From the NCBI GenBank assembly GCA_021768185.1, contig JAETNP010000034.1, forward strand, positions 1 to 64,000: a stretch of DNA of 64,000 bases, read 5' to 3'. Positions 17,448 to 25,800 of the stretch are shown here, piece by piece. This stretch comes from Oscillospiraceae bacterium. GTDB taxonomy: Bacteria > Bacillota > Clostridia > Oscillospirales > Oscillospiraceae. The notes below the pieces were generated by a model. The model did no database searches, had not been told where the DNA came from, and worked only from the letters and a program-made list of their open reading frames with translations. Within the stretch, counting starts at the first letter, position 1; every line of letters starts with the position of its first letter. A program made the translations under genes and the position numbers.

Positions 17448-20100
17448 ACTGCTGAAATGGGTCCTCTCCCTTTCCCTCTCGGGGGCGGTGCTGATCCTGC
17501 TCTTGATGCTGGTCAGGCCGCTGGTGAGAGAACGGGTCAGCAAACGGTGGCAGTACTATATCTGGCTGCTGGTGGTCCTGCGGCTGCTGCTGCCTGTCGG
17601 GCCGCCGGAAAGTCCGGCGGGAAACGCGGTGATGAGGATGGAGGATGCCGCTTCTGTGATCTTGTACGCCCCGGAGAGCGGCATGGGGGATGCAGACATG
17701 ATGCAGCGGGAGGAAAATGATGCGCCGGAACCGGCCGCGGGGCCGGGGACTCTTCCCACAATCGGGGCGGCGGTCTGGGAAAACCTCTGGGCGGTCTGGC
17801 TGGCGGGAGCGCTGGTGCTGCTGATTCGGAAGGCGACGGCCTATCAGAGCTTTGTGCGCTGCCTCCGGGCGGGGTGGGAGCCGGTGGAAAACCCTGCACT
17901 GCTGGACAGAGTGGCGGAAATCGGTGGGGAAATCGGCGTGAAAAGGCCGGTGGAGCTGTATGTGAACCCGCTGGTGGCCTCCCCTATGCTGCTGGGGAGC
18001 CGGAAGCCTTGCGTGGTGCTGCCAACGGTGGAGATGCCGGAGGAGGATCTGCGGTTTGTGCTCCTCCATGAGCTGACGCATTACCGGAGACGGGACGTGC
18101 TGTATAAGTGGCTTGTGCAGATGACCATCTGCGTCCACTGGTTCAACCCCCTGGTCCACTGGATGGGCCGGGAGGTGGAGCGGACGGGGGAACTGTCCTG
18201 CGACGAGGCTGTCCTGCGCCGGCTGGACGGGGACGAACGGCGGGCCTACGGCGACGCCCTGCTGCGCACCGTATCCGCCGGAGGCGGGTATCAGGCGGTC
18301 CTCCCCTCCCCTATGCTGGGCGCCGAGGGTAAACAATTGAAGGAAAGGCTGGAAACGATTATGAACTTTAAAAAGACGGGCAGGCTTTCGGCGGTCCTGG
18401 CGGCGCTGCTGGCCGCCGTGCTGGGAGTGACCGCTGCGGCGGCGGGAGCGTATACCGGGCTGCCTCCGGTGACGGGCGCCGCGGAGAAACCACCCTATAT
18501 GGAAGAGACGGTGCGCCGCCGGTTCACCATGGAGAGCTTCTATGAAGCGCCCTATATGTTCGGGATCGGCTGGAATTTGCAGAAGGAGGAAGGAACTGCT
18601 GTTTCCGTTCCTCTGCCGGACGGGACCAAACTGACGGTATATTTGGACGATGCCGCAAAGGGTCTTGCGAAGGACAAAAAGGCCATGGAGGCGCTGGCAA
18701 AGGTCCTGGCCCGGCTGCAGGAGGAGACCCGGAATACGGACTTTCCTATGACCCGCCCGCTGGTGTACCAGTGGGAGAATACCGGCGGCGGCTCGCAGGA
18801 AGAAATGGCGGAGAAGTACTACCAAGAAGGAAATCTGCCATTCTTTAAGGCGGTGTTCGCGGGATTAAACAAGCCGGAGCAGGCGTCCTGGATGACGAAG
18901 ATCTATAAGGCAAATAACGTGACCTTTTTCTCCGCAGCCGCAACGGGACTGGAGGCGGACGGCGATCTGGTCAAAGCGTATGCGGAAACGGCGTACAGGG
19001 ATGGAGCCATTGCTCAGTTTTCTATCCTGGCGGACCGAATGAGCGAGGAAACACTGGAATCCTGGCTGGACCGGGCCGTTCGGGATCAGAAAATCGCTTT
19101 CCAGGCGATGCTGATGCAGAAAATGGAGCTGGATGAGGATCTGGAAGCGCTGAAAGCGGAGCTGGATAGAAAACAGACGGAAGAGTATCAATCGGTTGGC
19201 GTTACTGCTGACGGAGGGGACTACTACTACCAGGGCAAACTGGTCAACATTTTCCTGGATCAGCGGGCAAACGGCAGCTTTAATACCTTGGACATGAACC
19301 CGAAGGGGACGGTAAACATCAGGATCGTCCGGGATGCGGAAGATAAGATCACCGGCGCTGCGGAGCTGACCCAGGCAGAGGTTACGGAGCTGTTTGGGGA
19401 GGACTGCGAGAGCGTCAAGTGGGACGCGCTGCAGGAGAAGAAGACCGATAATTGGGACGACGACTGGGATTGGGATGACGATGACTGGGATTGGGACTGG
19501 GATGACGAGAAATGGGATGAGGAAGAGAAGCAGCGAATGGAGGAATACGCGGCCCTCGGGATCACCCAAAAGGATAAGAAGTACTACTATCAGGGGGAAC
19601 TTGTGGCCATCTTCCTGGACAATCGGGTGGGCAGCGGCTTCTACAGACTGGAAGCAAACCCGGAAGGAACCTGCAATATCAAAGTCGTTCGGGATGCAGA
19701 GGGCAAGGTCACCGGTGTGACGAGTATTGCCCCGGAGGAAATCGAGAGATGGTTCGGGATCAATTGTAAAGAGATCCCGGTGGAGCTGAACAGCGTGGAA
19801 AGCGGAGAATATATCTGGCTGGGGACCTACACCATGGAGGAGGGAGACAGGGTATACTACGATGTTGCGGCGGAGAAGGGAGAGCAGCTGTCCGTGGGCT
19901 TCGCCAAAGCGGGAGACAAAAAGCCTCGTACTGTCTATAAGACCATTACCAGCCGGCGAATGGACGGGAAACTGGAGGTGAAATCTGATTCTATGGTCTG
20001 GGAAAGCCCGGTGGAACCGGGAGAGTACAGTCTGTTTGTATATGCCCCCGCCGGGGAACTGGCGAAGGTCTCCGGTCAGGTGACCATCATCCATTATTGA
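17440..20100 (+). CDS. M56 (BlaR1-type) metalloprotease sensor with duplicated C-terminal domain
   Basis: 886 residues. Membrane segments surround a cytoplasmic zincin with HELTH (210-214) and downstream ELSCDEAVL supplying the third ligand. A further membrane segment lies near 310-335. The outer region is not a penicillin-binding BlaR1 sensor. It contains two related ~70-residue units, one near 582-650 (GGDYYYQGKLVNIFLD) and one near 702-770 (KKYYYQGELVAIFLD). They are joined by an Asp/Trp-rich linker (670-692) with Trp at 672, 676, 678, 683, 685, 687 and 692. It is presumed to cleave or trigger loss of the BlaI repressor upstream when an unknown ligand binds. Confidence 0.88.
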   Translation: MSELLKWVLSLSLSGAVLILLLMLVRPLVRERVSKRWQYYIWLLVVLRLLLPVGPPESPAGNAVMRMEDAASVILYAPESGMGDADMMQREENDAPEPAAGPGTLPTIGAAVWENLWAVWLAGALVLLIRKATAYQSFVRCLRAGWEPVENPALLDRVAEIGGEIGVKRPVELYVNPLVASPMLLGSRKPCVVLPTVEMPEEDLRFVLLHELTHYRRRDVLYKWLVQMTICVHWFNPLVHWMGREVERTGELSCDEAVLRRLDGDERRAYGDALLRTVSAGGGYQAVLPSPMLGAEGKQLKERLETIMNFKKTGRLSAVLAALLAAVLGVTAAAAGAYTGLPPVTGAAEKPPYMEETVRRRFTMESFYEAPYMFGIGWNLQKEEGTAVSVPLPDGTKLTVYLDDAAKGLAKDKKAMEALAKVLARLQEETRNTDFPMTRPLVYQWENTGGGSQEEMAEKYYQEGNLPFFKAVFAGLNKPEQASWMTKIYKANNVTFFSAAATGLEADGDLVKAYAETAYRDGAIAQFSILADRMSEETLESWLDRAVRDQKIAFQAMLMQKMELDEDLEALKAELDRKQTEEYQSVGVTADGGDYYYQGKLVNIFLDQRANGSFNTLDMNPKGTVNIRIVRDAEDKITGAAELTQAEVTELFGEDCESVKWDALQEKKTDNWDDDWDWDDDDWDWDWDDEKWDEEEKQRMEEYAALGITQKDKKYYYQGELVAIFLDNRVGSGFYRLEANPEGTCNIKVVRDAEGKVTGVTSIAPEEIERWFGINCKEIPVELNSVESGEYIWLGTYTMEEGDRVYYDVAAEKGEQLSVGFAKAGDKKPRTVYKTITSRRMDGKLEVKSDSMVWESPVEPGEYSLFVYAPAGELAKVSGQVTIIHY

Positions 20101-20157
20101 TGCCAGAATGCCGAGTCATACGATCCTTTGATGAAAAGCATCCGACAGATATGAAAA

Positions 20158-20204
20158 ACAGCAGCAATGGCCACCGCGTTTGCGTCCATTGCTGCTGTCA
20201 TTTT
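20158..20204. terminator. bidirectional terminator between M56 and HAD genes
   Basis: Stem ACAGCAGCAATGG (20158-20170) with CCATTGCTGCTGT (20186-20198), followed by T5. The A-run on the left serves as a T tail for the converging minus-strand operon. Confidence 0.85.
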
Positions 20205-20214
20205 TCAGGCCGTT

Positions 20215-20859
20215 TTACGACCCCTTTGCCTGGGGCTCGGGGAATTGGCGAATCACGTCATAGAAGGTCTCGTAGGGCAGGTACGGCTCACCCAGCTTTT
20301 CCAGGTACTGTGCAAGAATGTCCCGGGCGAAAATGGTGTCCACGGCCCGGCTCATGTTCCGGTCGGTGAAGCTGTCGCCAATGCCCACGGCGTGGCGGTA
20401 CTCGTACAGGGCCATGACGTCGGTTTTCTTCAGCAGCTCGTTGCCGTCATCATAGGCGGAAATCAGGCGCATCTGAGGGCCGCTTACGTCCAGGTCCACC
20501 GCGTGGAGCCCCAGCAGCCGGTCACGGAAGGGGGCCAGAGTCTGCTCCACAAACTGCCGCATCCCGCCGGAGATCACCACTACCGGAACACCCCGGCGGT
20601 CCATCTCATCCAGGAAGTCCTCGAAGCCCGGGCGCAGCGGTACGCTGCGCACATACTCCAGCATCCGGGGCAGCCGGTCCGAGGGCGCGCCGTCAAAGGC
20701 GTAGCGCACCACCTGGCTCAGAGTCATCTCCCCCTTGGTCAGCTTCTGGTTGTACTCTTGAAACTCCTCCTCGCCGGCGAACAGGCGGATGGCCCCCACC
20801 AGAGTGTCCTCCATGGTGATGGTCCCGTCAAAATCGGCAAATACGATCGTATCGTACAA
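20215..20859 (-). CDS. HAD-family phosphatase, MtnX-like
   Basis: 214 residues. HAD motif I is DFDGTIT (9-15) with nucleophile Asp, motif II is ISGG near 96-99 and motif IV is GIGDSFTDRNM near 159-169. The overall layout matches MtnX/SerB-like phosphatases. In methionine salvage MtnX dephosphorylates the enol product made by the RuBisCO-like MtnW. Here the gene is last in an operon led by an FGGY kinase, aminotransferase and RLP, so it probably removes phosphate from the RLP product. The exact substrate is unknown. TTG start at 20859 with AAAGGAG 8 bases upstream. Confidence 0.85.
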   Translation of the reverse strand: MYDTIVFADFDGTITMEDTLVGAIRLFAGEEEFQEYNQKLTKGEMTLSQVVRYAFDGAPSDRLPRMLEYVRSVPLRPGFEDFLDEMDRRGVPVVVISGGMRQFVEQTLAPFRDRLLGLHAVDLDVSGPQMRLISAYDDGNELLKKTDVMALYEYRHAVGIGDSFTDRNMSRAVDTIFARDILAQYLEKLGEPYLPYETFYDVIRQFPEPQAKGS

Positions 20860-20882
20860 AACGGTACTCCTTTCTTGGTATG

Positions 20883-20918
20883 CCGCCGCCGCGAGGGCAG
20901 ATCCCCCGCGGCGGCGGA
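20883..20918 (-). promoter_or_regulatory. GC-rich stem-loop between RLP and phosphatase genes
   Basis: Perfect 11-bp stem CCGCCGCCGCG (20883-20893) with CGCGGCGGCGG (20908-20918), loop of 14, no T tail. It probably stabilises the message or sets relative expression within the operon. Confidence 0.6.
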
Positions 20919-20928
20919 TAAGGTATAT

Positions 20929-22245
20929 TTAATTCATCAGGTCGAAATTCTTCCGGAGGTCCGGATTCAGGAAACCCAGCATCCGGGCCAGCTCCGGGTG
21001 GTCCTTGGCGTACTCCACCACGGGGACGCCCGCCAGGGCCGCGTCAATGGCCTGGCGCATACTCTTCGCGCCGGCCTCGCTGCCGTCGGGATGGCCGTGG
21101 ACGCCGCCGCCGGCGGCCAGAATGATGTCGGTACCAATGTCCCGGATCAGCTTCTCCACCGCCAGCTGGGTGGTGCCGCCGGAGCAGGCGAACATCATGG
21201 GCTTGATGTTCCACCAGGGCTGGGTGAAGAACTTGAAGCTGCGGTAGAACATCTTGTAGGGAACGGGGAACTTGCCGTAGGGATGGCCGTTGATCTGGAA
21301 GTCGCCGCCGGCCAGACGGGTGATCTTGCCGATGAGCAGAGGAGCGGCGATGCCCGTGTAGGTGGAAGCCGCCATGGCCCCGGCGAAGTTCACATGGGCC
21401 AGGATGGGCACGTTGACGTTGGGGTCCTCCGCCAGCATTTTCAGAGTGTCATAGCCGGTGGTATAGACGTTGACCATCAGGCAGTTGGCGCCGTATTCCA
21501 GAGCCCGGTAGGCGTTGTCCCGGACCTTCTCGGTGCTGTCGGAGACGTTGACGGCGTAGAGGCTGTGCTCCCCGGTCTCCTCGAAGACCTTCTTCTCCTT
21601 CTCCATGAACTTGGTGACCCGGTCCTTCAGGGGGCAGAAGGGGCCGTCGGCCAGCATCAGCTCGTCATCCTTGATGATGTCCACGCCGCCCTTGCAGGCG
21701 TGATAGAAGAGGTCCGCGCCCTCGTCGGGGGTCCAGCCGATGTTGGGCTTGATCATGGCGTTGAGCAGAGGCCGGTCGGGCACGCCCAGCACCTTGCGCA
21801 GGCCCTCCACGCCGAACTTGGGACCCTGGAACTTGGCAATGAGCTTCTTGGGGAAGGCCGCGTCGATGAGCCGGATCATCCCCGAGCCGGAGATATTGCC
21901 GAAGAGAATGGTCATCAGGGCGGACATGCTGGTGGAGAAGTTCTCCATGGGATAGGCCAGCTGAATGATATACATGGGGGGCTCGTCGGACTGGTAGTCG
22001 TAGCCCGCGTCGGGCACCTCATAGAGGGACACCAGCTTGGCGCCGAAACGGCGGGTCTTCTCCATGGAGTCGGCGCCCACCTTGATCCAGGTGCCCGTGG
22101 TCTGCTCGTCGGCGATGGCCATGGCCAGCTTCTCAATGTTCTTGGTCTGGACCTTGGCCTGATAGGTGGCGATCACATAGTCGTTGTCAAAGGCTACCTC
22201 GGGGAATGCGTAGGTCAGGTTTTCTTCATCCAGTCTGCGGATCAT
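20929..22245 (-). CDS. RuBisCO-like protein (form IV)
   Basis: 438 residues of RuBisCO large-subunit fold. It keeps the catalytic Lys in AMIKPNIG (K166) and the metal-binding set IKDDE, with the carbamylatable K192, D194 and E195. It also keeps H284 (ILAHVNF), the C-terminal SGG (355-357) and AAGGGVHGHPDG (378-389). It differs from carboxylating RuBisCO: KPKxG becomes KPNIG, the HRAMH block becomes HVNFAGAM, and the loop-6 region reads GHPYGKFPV. It resembles MtnW-type enolases more than true RuBisCO. Expected chemistry is proton abstraction/enolisation of a phosphorylated keto compound. Context: FGGY kinase, class III aminotransferase and MtnX-like phosphatase, with no mtnA, mtnB or mtnD. 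Confidence 0.92.
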   Translation of the reverse strand: MIRRLDEENLTYAFPEVAFDNDYVIATYQAKVQTKNIEKLAMAIADEQTTGTWIKVGADSMEKTRRFGAKLVSLYEVPDAGYDYQSDEPPMYIIQLAYPMENFSTSMSALMTILFGNISGSGMIRLIDAAFPKKLIAKFQGPKFGVEGLRKVLGVPDRPLLNAMIKPNIGWTPDEGADLFYHACKGGVDIIKDDELMLADGPFCPLKDRVTKFMEKEKKVFEETGEHSLYAVNVSDSTEKVRDNAYRALEYGANCLMVNVYTTGYDTLKMLAEDPNVNVPILAHVNFAGAMAASTYTGIAAPLLIGKITRLAGGDFQINGHPYGKFPVPYKMFYRSFKFFTQPWWNIKPMMFACSGGTTQLAVEKLIRDIGTDIILAAGGGVHGHPDGSEAGAKSMRQAIDAALAGVPVVEYAKDHPELARMLGFLNPDLRKNFDLMN

Positions 22246-22260
22246 AGTGCGTCCTCCTTT

Positions 22261-23706
22261 TTAATGTTCAATGTTGGAAAATACGTCCTCGAATGCGTTC
22301 AGGGTCTGGGCGATGGTCTCGTCGTTGTCGGCCATGCTGGTGTAGATCCGGGAACCGGCCAGGGTGATGACGCCGTTGGCCGTCAAAGCCGCGCCGAATT
22401 CCTCGATATACTTCTGCCGCTGGGGGATCTTGGTGAAGATGTCCGGGTCCGTGACGCTCAGGTACATGACGCCGGAGACCTCGAAGTGGACGATGGAGCC
22501 GGTGTTCCAGGTGACGAAGGGCAGGTCGTACTTGTCGATGAGCTTCTGGATACCGGCGCACAGCTTGTCGCCGTTCTCGCCGGCCTTCCGGGCCGCGTCC
22601 TGGCGGAGGATCTCGTCAATGGCGAAGTAGCCCGCGGCGCAGCTGAGGGGGTTGGCCGTCAGGGTGCCGCCCACGTAGGCCTTCTTCTTCCCTGCCTTGA
22701 CGCCCGCGGCTACGCAGGACATGATCTCCGCCCGGCCGCCTACGCCGCCGGCCATGGGATAGCCCCCGGCCACGATCTTGCCGAAGACCGTCAGGTCCGG
22801 CCGCACGTCAAAGAAGCCCTGTGCCCCTCCGGGGCCCACCCGGAAGGCGGTGACCACCTCGTCGAAGATCAGCAGCGCGCCGAACTCGTCGCACAGCTCC
22901 CGGGCCTTGGCGGCAAAGTCCAGGGCCACGGGGCGGGTGCCGCTCTCGGGGCCGAAGGGCTCGATGAGCACCGCCGCGGTGCCGCCGTGCTTCTCGTTCT
23001 CCTCCAGCACCTTGCGCAGGCCTTCCACGTCGCCGGGGAAGAACTCGCAGGTGTTGGCGCTGGCCTCCTTGGGGATGCCGTGGGCCTCAAAGGTCTTGGT
23101 ATAGGGGATGTGGAGGGAGTAGACCAGCTGGTCGCTCCAGCCGTGGTAGGCGCCGCCCACCTTGACGATGCGGTCCTTGCCCGTGTAGGTCCGGGCAATG
23201 CGGATGGCCACCATGTCGGCCTCGGTGCCGCTGGCAAGGCAGCGGTACATCTCCACCCAGGGCATACACTCCCGGATCTTCTCCGCCAGCTTCATCTCGT
23301 AGGGGTGGAACAGGCCCGTCACGGGGCCGGACTCCCGGACCACCTCCCAGACCTTCTCGTTCACCGGGCCGTAGTTGCTGCCCAGCAGGGTGGGGCCGCC
23401 GGCCTGGAGATAGTCCACGTAGCGGTTGCCGTCGATGTCGTAGAGGTACGCGCCCTCCGCCTTGGTGATGACCAGGGGGAAGGGGTAGTTAAAAGCCAGA
23501 TTGTGCTGCACGCCGCCGGGGATCACTCCCTTGGCCTGGTCGATCATGGCCTTGGAGCCCTTGCACTTGGTATCAAAATAATCCAGATACCGCTGCATGG
23601 CGGCGGGCTTGATGGGATGCAGGGGCTCGCTGACCAGACGCTCCATCTTGGCGAAAATTTCCTTCTCGTTGGGCCAGCTGGATACGCCGTAGTGTTCCTT
23701 CATCAT
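22261..23706 (-). CDS. class III aminotransferase, glutamate-1-semialdehyde aminotransferase-like
   Basis: 481 residues from the chosen ATG; GGAGG lies 8 bases upstream, and an ATG 15 bases earlier overlaps that site so is unlikely. PLP-fold type I signatures: SGTEA (159-163), AYHGW (186-190), DEVVTAFR (282-289) and PLP lysine K310 in VFGKIVAGGYP. The family includes HemL aminomutases and omega-aminotransferases. There is no other tetrapyrrole gene beside it and the family is broad, so a role on an aldehyde or keto-sugar substrate of the RLP operon is more likely than haem synthesis. Separated from the RLP by 15 bases. Confidence 0.88.
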   Translation of the reverse strand: MMKEHYGVSSWPNEKEIFAKMERLVSEPLHPIKPAAMQRYLDYFDTKCKGSKAMIDQAKGVIPGGVQHNLAFNYPFPLVITKAEGAYLYDIDGNRYVDYLQAGGPTLLGSNYGPVNEKVWEVVRESGPVTGLFHPYEMKLAEKIRECMPWVEMYRCLASGTEADMVAIRIARTYTGKDRIVKVGGAYHGWSDQLVYSLHIPYTKTFEAHGIPKEASANTCEFFPGDVEGLRKVLEENEKHGGTAAVLIEPFGPESGTRPVALDFAAKARELCDEFGALLIFDEVVTAFRVGPGGAQGFFDVRPDLTVFGKIVAGGYPMAGGVGGRAEIMSCVAAGVKAGKKKAYVGGTLTANPLSCAAGYFAIDEILRQDAARKAGENGDKLCAGIQKLIDKYDLPFVTWNTGSIVHFEVSGVMYLSVTDPDIFTKIPQRQKYIEEFGAALTANGVITLAGSRIYTSMADNDETIAQTLNAFEDVFSNIEH

Positions 23707-23740
23707 GATGCGTTCCTCCATTCGTTTTTATACTATTCTT

Positions 23741-23850
23741 CGATTAAAGGCATACTTCCGTTACCGGGCAAAAATCTAGGAATAGCAATGGTTTTAGTCT
23801 CGAACTTAAAGCTCTTTTTGATACTTTTTCTCTCGAGAAAAAGTATTAGT
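23741..23850 (-). repeat. S-family repeat (copy S1)
   Basis: About 110 bases between the kinase stop and aminotransferase start. It shares CCGTTACCGGGC, GGAATAGCAA, TTAAAG and CTTTTTGATACTTTTTCT with copy S2 near 37.44-37.56 kb. It ends in the hairpin TACTTTTTCTC/GAGAAAAAGTA, immediately after the kinase TAA. It resembles one end of the R family. Confidence 0.75.
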
Positions 23851-25390
23851 CCTTCGCGTTGAGGGCGGCGAAGGATTTTTTGTTGTCGTAATACAGATTC
23901 TTGAAGACCGGCAGGATGCGGTCGTAGACGGCGGTGTTCTCCTTCCGGGGATGGTAGACCGACTGGACCCGGATGATCTTCTTGATGTCCTTGATGTCCT
24001 TCAGCAGCCCGAAGCTGACGGCCAGCAGGGCCGCCGCCCCCATGGCCCCCACCTGCCGGGGGTTCTCGATGACCTCCACGTCCCGGCCCAGCACGTCGGC
24101 CATGACCTGGCCGATGTAGGGGGACACGGCACTGCCGCCGGCAAAGCGCACCGCCGGATTGGTGGGAAAGGCCTTCTCCGTGCAGTCCAGCAGCCAGCGC
24201 ATGTGCATACATACCCCCTCAATAACCGCCTTCATGAGGTCCGAGCCGTGGGAGGTGATGTCCAGGTTGAAAAATAGGCCCCGAGAATTGGCGTCATCGA
24301 AGGGACAGCGGTTGCCGTGCATCCAGGGGGAGAAAATCACGCCGTTGCTGCCGGCGGGGGTGTCCTTGATGTACTCGATCATTTGGTCGTAGTCCATGTC
24401 CATCTGGTCGATGCGGTCCTTGACCCACTCCATGCACTTGCCGCAGGTCTCCAGCTCGGCGATGTAGTTGTAGGTGGTGGGGTCCACCCCTACGATGGCC
24501 CCGATGAGGTTGCCCAGGTCCAGATGGAGCTTCCCTACCGTGGTGGCCACCCAGCCGGAGGTGCCGGAGTACATCAGCACGTCCCCCAGCTCCACGCAGC
24601 CTGCGCCTACGGAGCACAGGCTCACGTCGCTGGCCCCGGAGAACACCGGGGTCCCCTCCGCCAGACCCAGCTCCTCCGCCGCCTTGGGCAGCAGGGCGCC
24701 TACCTGGTCCGTGGAGTCGCACAGCTCCGGCAGATGGTCCATGTTGATCCCCAGCATACTGCACAGCGTCTTGCTCCAGCAGCGGTTTTTCACATCGTAG
24801 AGGAAGGTGGCGGAGGCGTCGTCCCGGCTGGCGGCCATGCGGCCCGTGGCCCGGCAGGTGAGATACTCCTTGGCGTCCAGCCATTTGCAGGTATTGCGGA
24901 AGATCTCCGGCTCGTTGTCTTTGACCCACAGGTATTTCCAGGCCGGGTCCTTGGCGCTGGCGGACACCGCGCCGGTGATCTTCAGGTACTTGAGGACCTT
25001 GACGATGTCCAGGCCCTCCACCTTCAGCCCCGTGGACATGCAGCGCTTGAACTGGCGATCCGCCCGGGCGTCCATGCAGCTCATGGCCCGGCGCAGGGGC
25101 CGGCCGTCCCTGTCCACCATCACCACCGTCTGGAACTGGGAGCAGAAGGTGATCCCCTGGATCTCCTCCTTGGCGGTGCCGCTGCGCTCCAGCAGGCGGC
25201 GGGTGCTGCGGGCCATGGCGTCCCACCAGTCTGTGGCTTCCTGCTCCACGCCGCCGTTTCCCAGCACATGGAGCTGGTACTGCTCTACCTCGCCCGCCAG
25301 GTATTGCACGCTCTCTCCGGCGGAGATCTGGAACATACAGGTTTTCAATCCGGTGGTGCCTACGTCATAGGCAATGACTTTTATTGACAA
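23846..25390 (-). CDS. FGGY-family carbohydrate kinase (xylulokinase-like)
   Basis: 514 residues from a TTG at 25390 with AAGGAGGAG 7 bases upstream. The frame stays open to 25477, but that would place the start upstream of the predicted promoter. The N-terminal phosphate-binding loop is YDVGTTGLKT (8-17) and a second ATPase-fold domain has VLMYSGTSGW near 283-292. The C-terminal RFAGGSAVSPYIGQVMADVL block is typical of xylulokinase-like FGGY enzymes. It is first in the RLP operon, so it probably makes the phosphorylated substrate for the aminotransferase or RLP. Sugar specificity cannot be read from the sequence. Confidence 0.88.
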   Translation of the reverse strand: MSIKVIAYDVGTTGLKTCMFQISAGESVQYLAGEVEQYQLHVLGNGGVEQEATDWWDAMARSTRRLLERSGTAKEEIQGITFCSQFQTVVMVDRDGRPLRRAMSCMDARADRQFKRCMSTGLKVEGLDIVKVLKYLKITGAVSASAKDPAWKYLWVKDNEPEIFRNTCKWLDAKEYLTCRATGRMAASRDDASATFLYDVKNRCWSKTLCSMLGINMDHLPELCDSTDQVGALLPKAAEELGLAEGTPVFSGASDVSLCSVGAGCVELGDVLMYSGTSGWVATTVGKLHLDLGNLIGAIVGVDPTTYNYIAELETCGKCMEWVKDRIDQMDMDYDQMIEYIKDTPAGSNGVIFSPWMHGNRCPFDDANSRGLFFNLDITSHGSDLMKAVIEGVCMHMRWLLDCTEKAFPTNPAVRFAGGSAVSPYIGQVMADVLGRDVEVIENPRQVGAMGAAALLAVSFGLLKDIKDIKKIIRVQSVYHPRKENTAVYDRILPVFKNLYYDNKKSFAALNAKD

Positions 25391-25448
25391 TGCGCTTCTC
25401 CTCCTTCCCTCGGGCCTGCCGCACAAAAGCAGGACCCATGATAAAATA

Positions 25449-25477
25449 AGTATACTCTGTTTTAAATTTGGTATCAA
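25449..25477 (-). promoter_or_regulatory. promoter of the RLP operon
   Basis: On the minus strand: TTGATA (25477-25472), 17 bases, TATACT (25454-25449). The predicted start near 25442 leaves a 50-base leader before the kinase TTG. Confidence 0.75.
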
Positions 25478-25491
25478 GTATAAAAATCAAA

Positions 25492-25571
25492 AATCCGCCG
25501 GCGGAGCAGCAGAAAGTTTGCGGAGAAATTTGTGCAGAATAGATAAATTGGCAGAAAAAACGCCGGCGGAT
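25492..25571. promoter_or_regulatory. twin CCGCCGGCGG palindromes between divergent promoters (candidate operators)
   Basis: ATCCGCCGGCG near 25492-25502 and its inverse CGCCGGCGGAT at 25561-25571. Each is itself palindromic, and they lie about 68 bases apart between the RLP operon promoter and the TetR promoter. A divergently placed TetR gene makes these the best operator candidates in the region. Confidence 0.5.
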
Positions 25572-25591
25572 CCTGTCGCTTCGTCGGACGG

Positions 25592-25620
25592 TTGCAATGG
25601 AAGGACGGGTATGCTATAAT
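25592..25620 (+). promoter_or_regulatory. promoter of the TetR-CYTH genes
   Basis: TTGCAA (25592-25597), 17 bases, TATAAT (25615-25620) with an extended TATGC before the -10. The leader to the TetR start is about 170 bases and contains the two hairpins listed next. Confidence 0.75.
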
Positions 25621-25633
25621 GAAAATACTGTCA

Positions 25634-25760
25634 ATATTACTCCCGAGCTTAAAGCTCGGAAGTAATATGTGCCATGCGTTTCGGCTGCCGCCGTTCACGG
25701 CGGCGAGAAAAGCGGCTCAAATCAATTAGATTATTTCTGAATTTTTAATTCGGAAATAAT
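25634..25760 (+). repeat. paired long hairpins in the TetR leader
   Basis: Stem ATATTACTCCCGAGCTT with AAAGCTCGGAAGTAATAT (25634-25668), and stem ATTATTTCTGAATT with AATTCGGAAATAAT (25730-25760). A smaller GCCGCCG/CGGCGGC stem lies between. Both outer hairpins start ATTA(C/T)T and bound a 60-base core, an architecture recalling a small mobile palindromic element. Confidence 0.5.
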
Positions 25761-25800
25761 ATCAGGGCCCGCGGGCGGGTCTGGAACGGTAGGTGAGGCC

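Noticed and set aside
20929..22245. Calling the RLP a CO2-fixing RuBisCO
   Set aside because: The second active-site Lys, the HRAMH block and loop 6 are changed, and no phosphoribulokinase is present.
22261..23706. Haem-pathway hemL
   Set aside because: No other haem or sirohaem gene is adjacent, and the operon context is sugar-phosphate chemistry. The family alone does not decide.
20167..23862. A 1231-codon open frame on the plus strand opposite the RLP operon
   Set aside because: It runs antisense to three well-supported genes. GC-rich third codon positions open the opposite strand; its protein is Val/Gly/His-rich with no family resemblance.
20215..25390. Standard methionine salvage operon
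   Set aside because: mtnA, mtnB, mtnC/D and mtnK are missing and an aminotransferase plus FGGY kinase are present.
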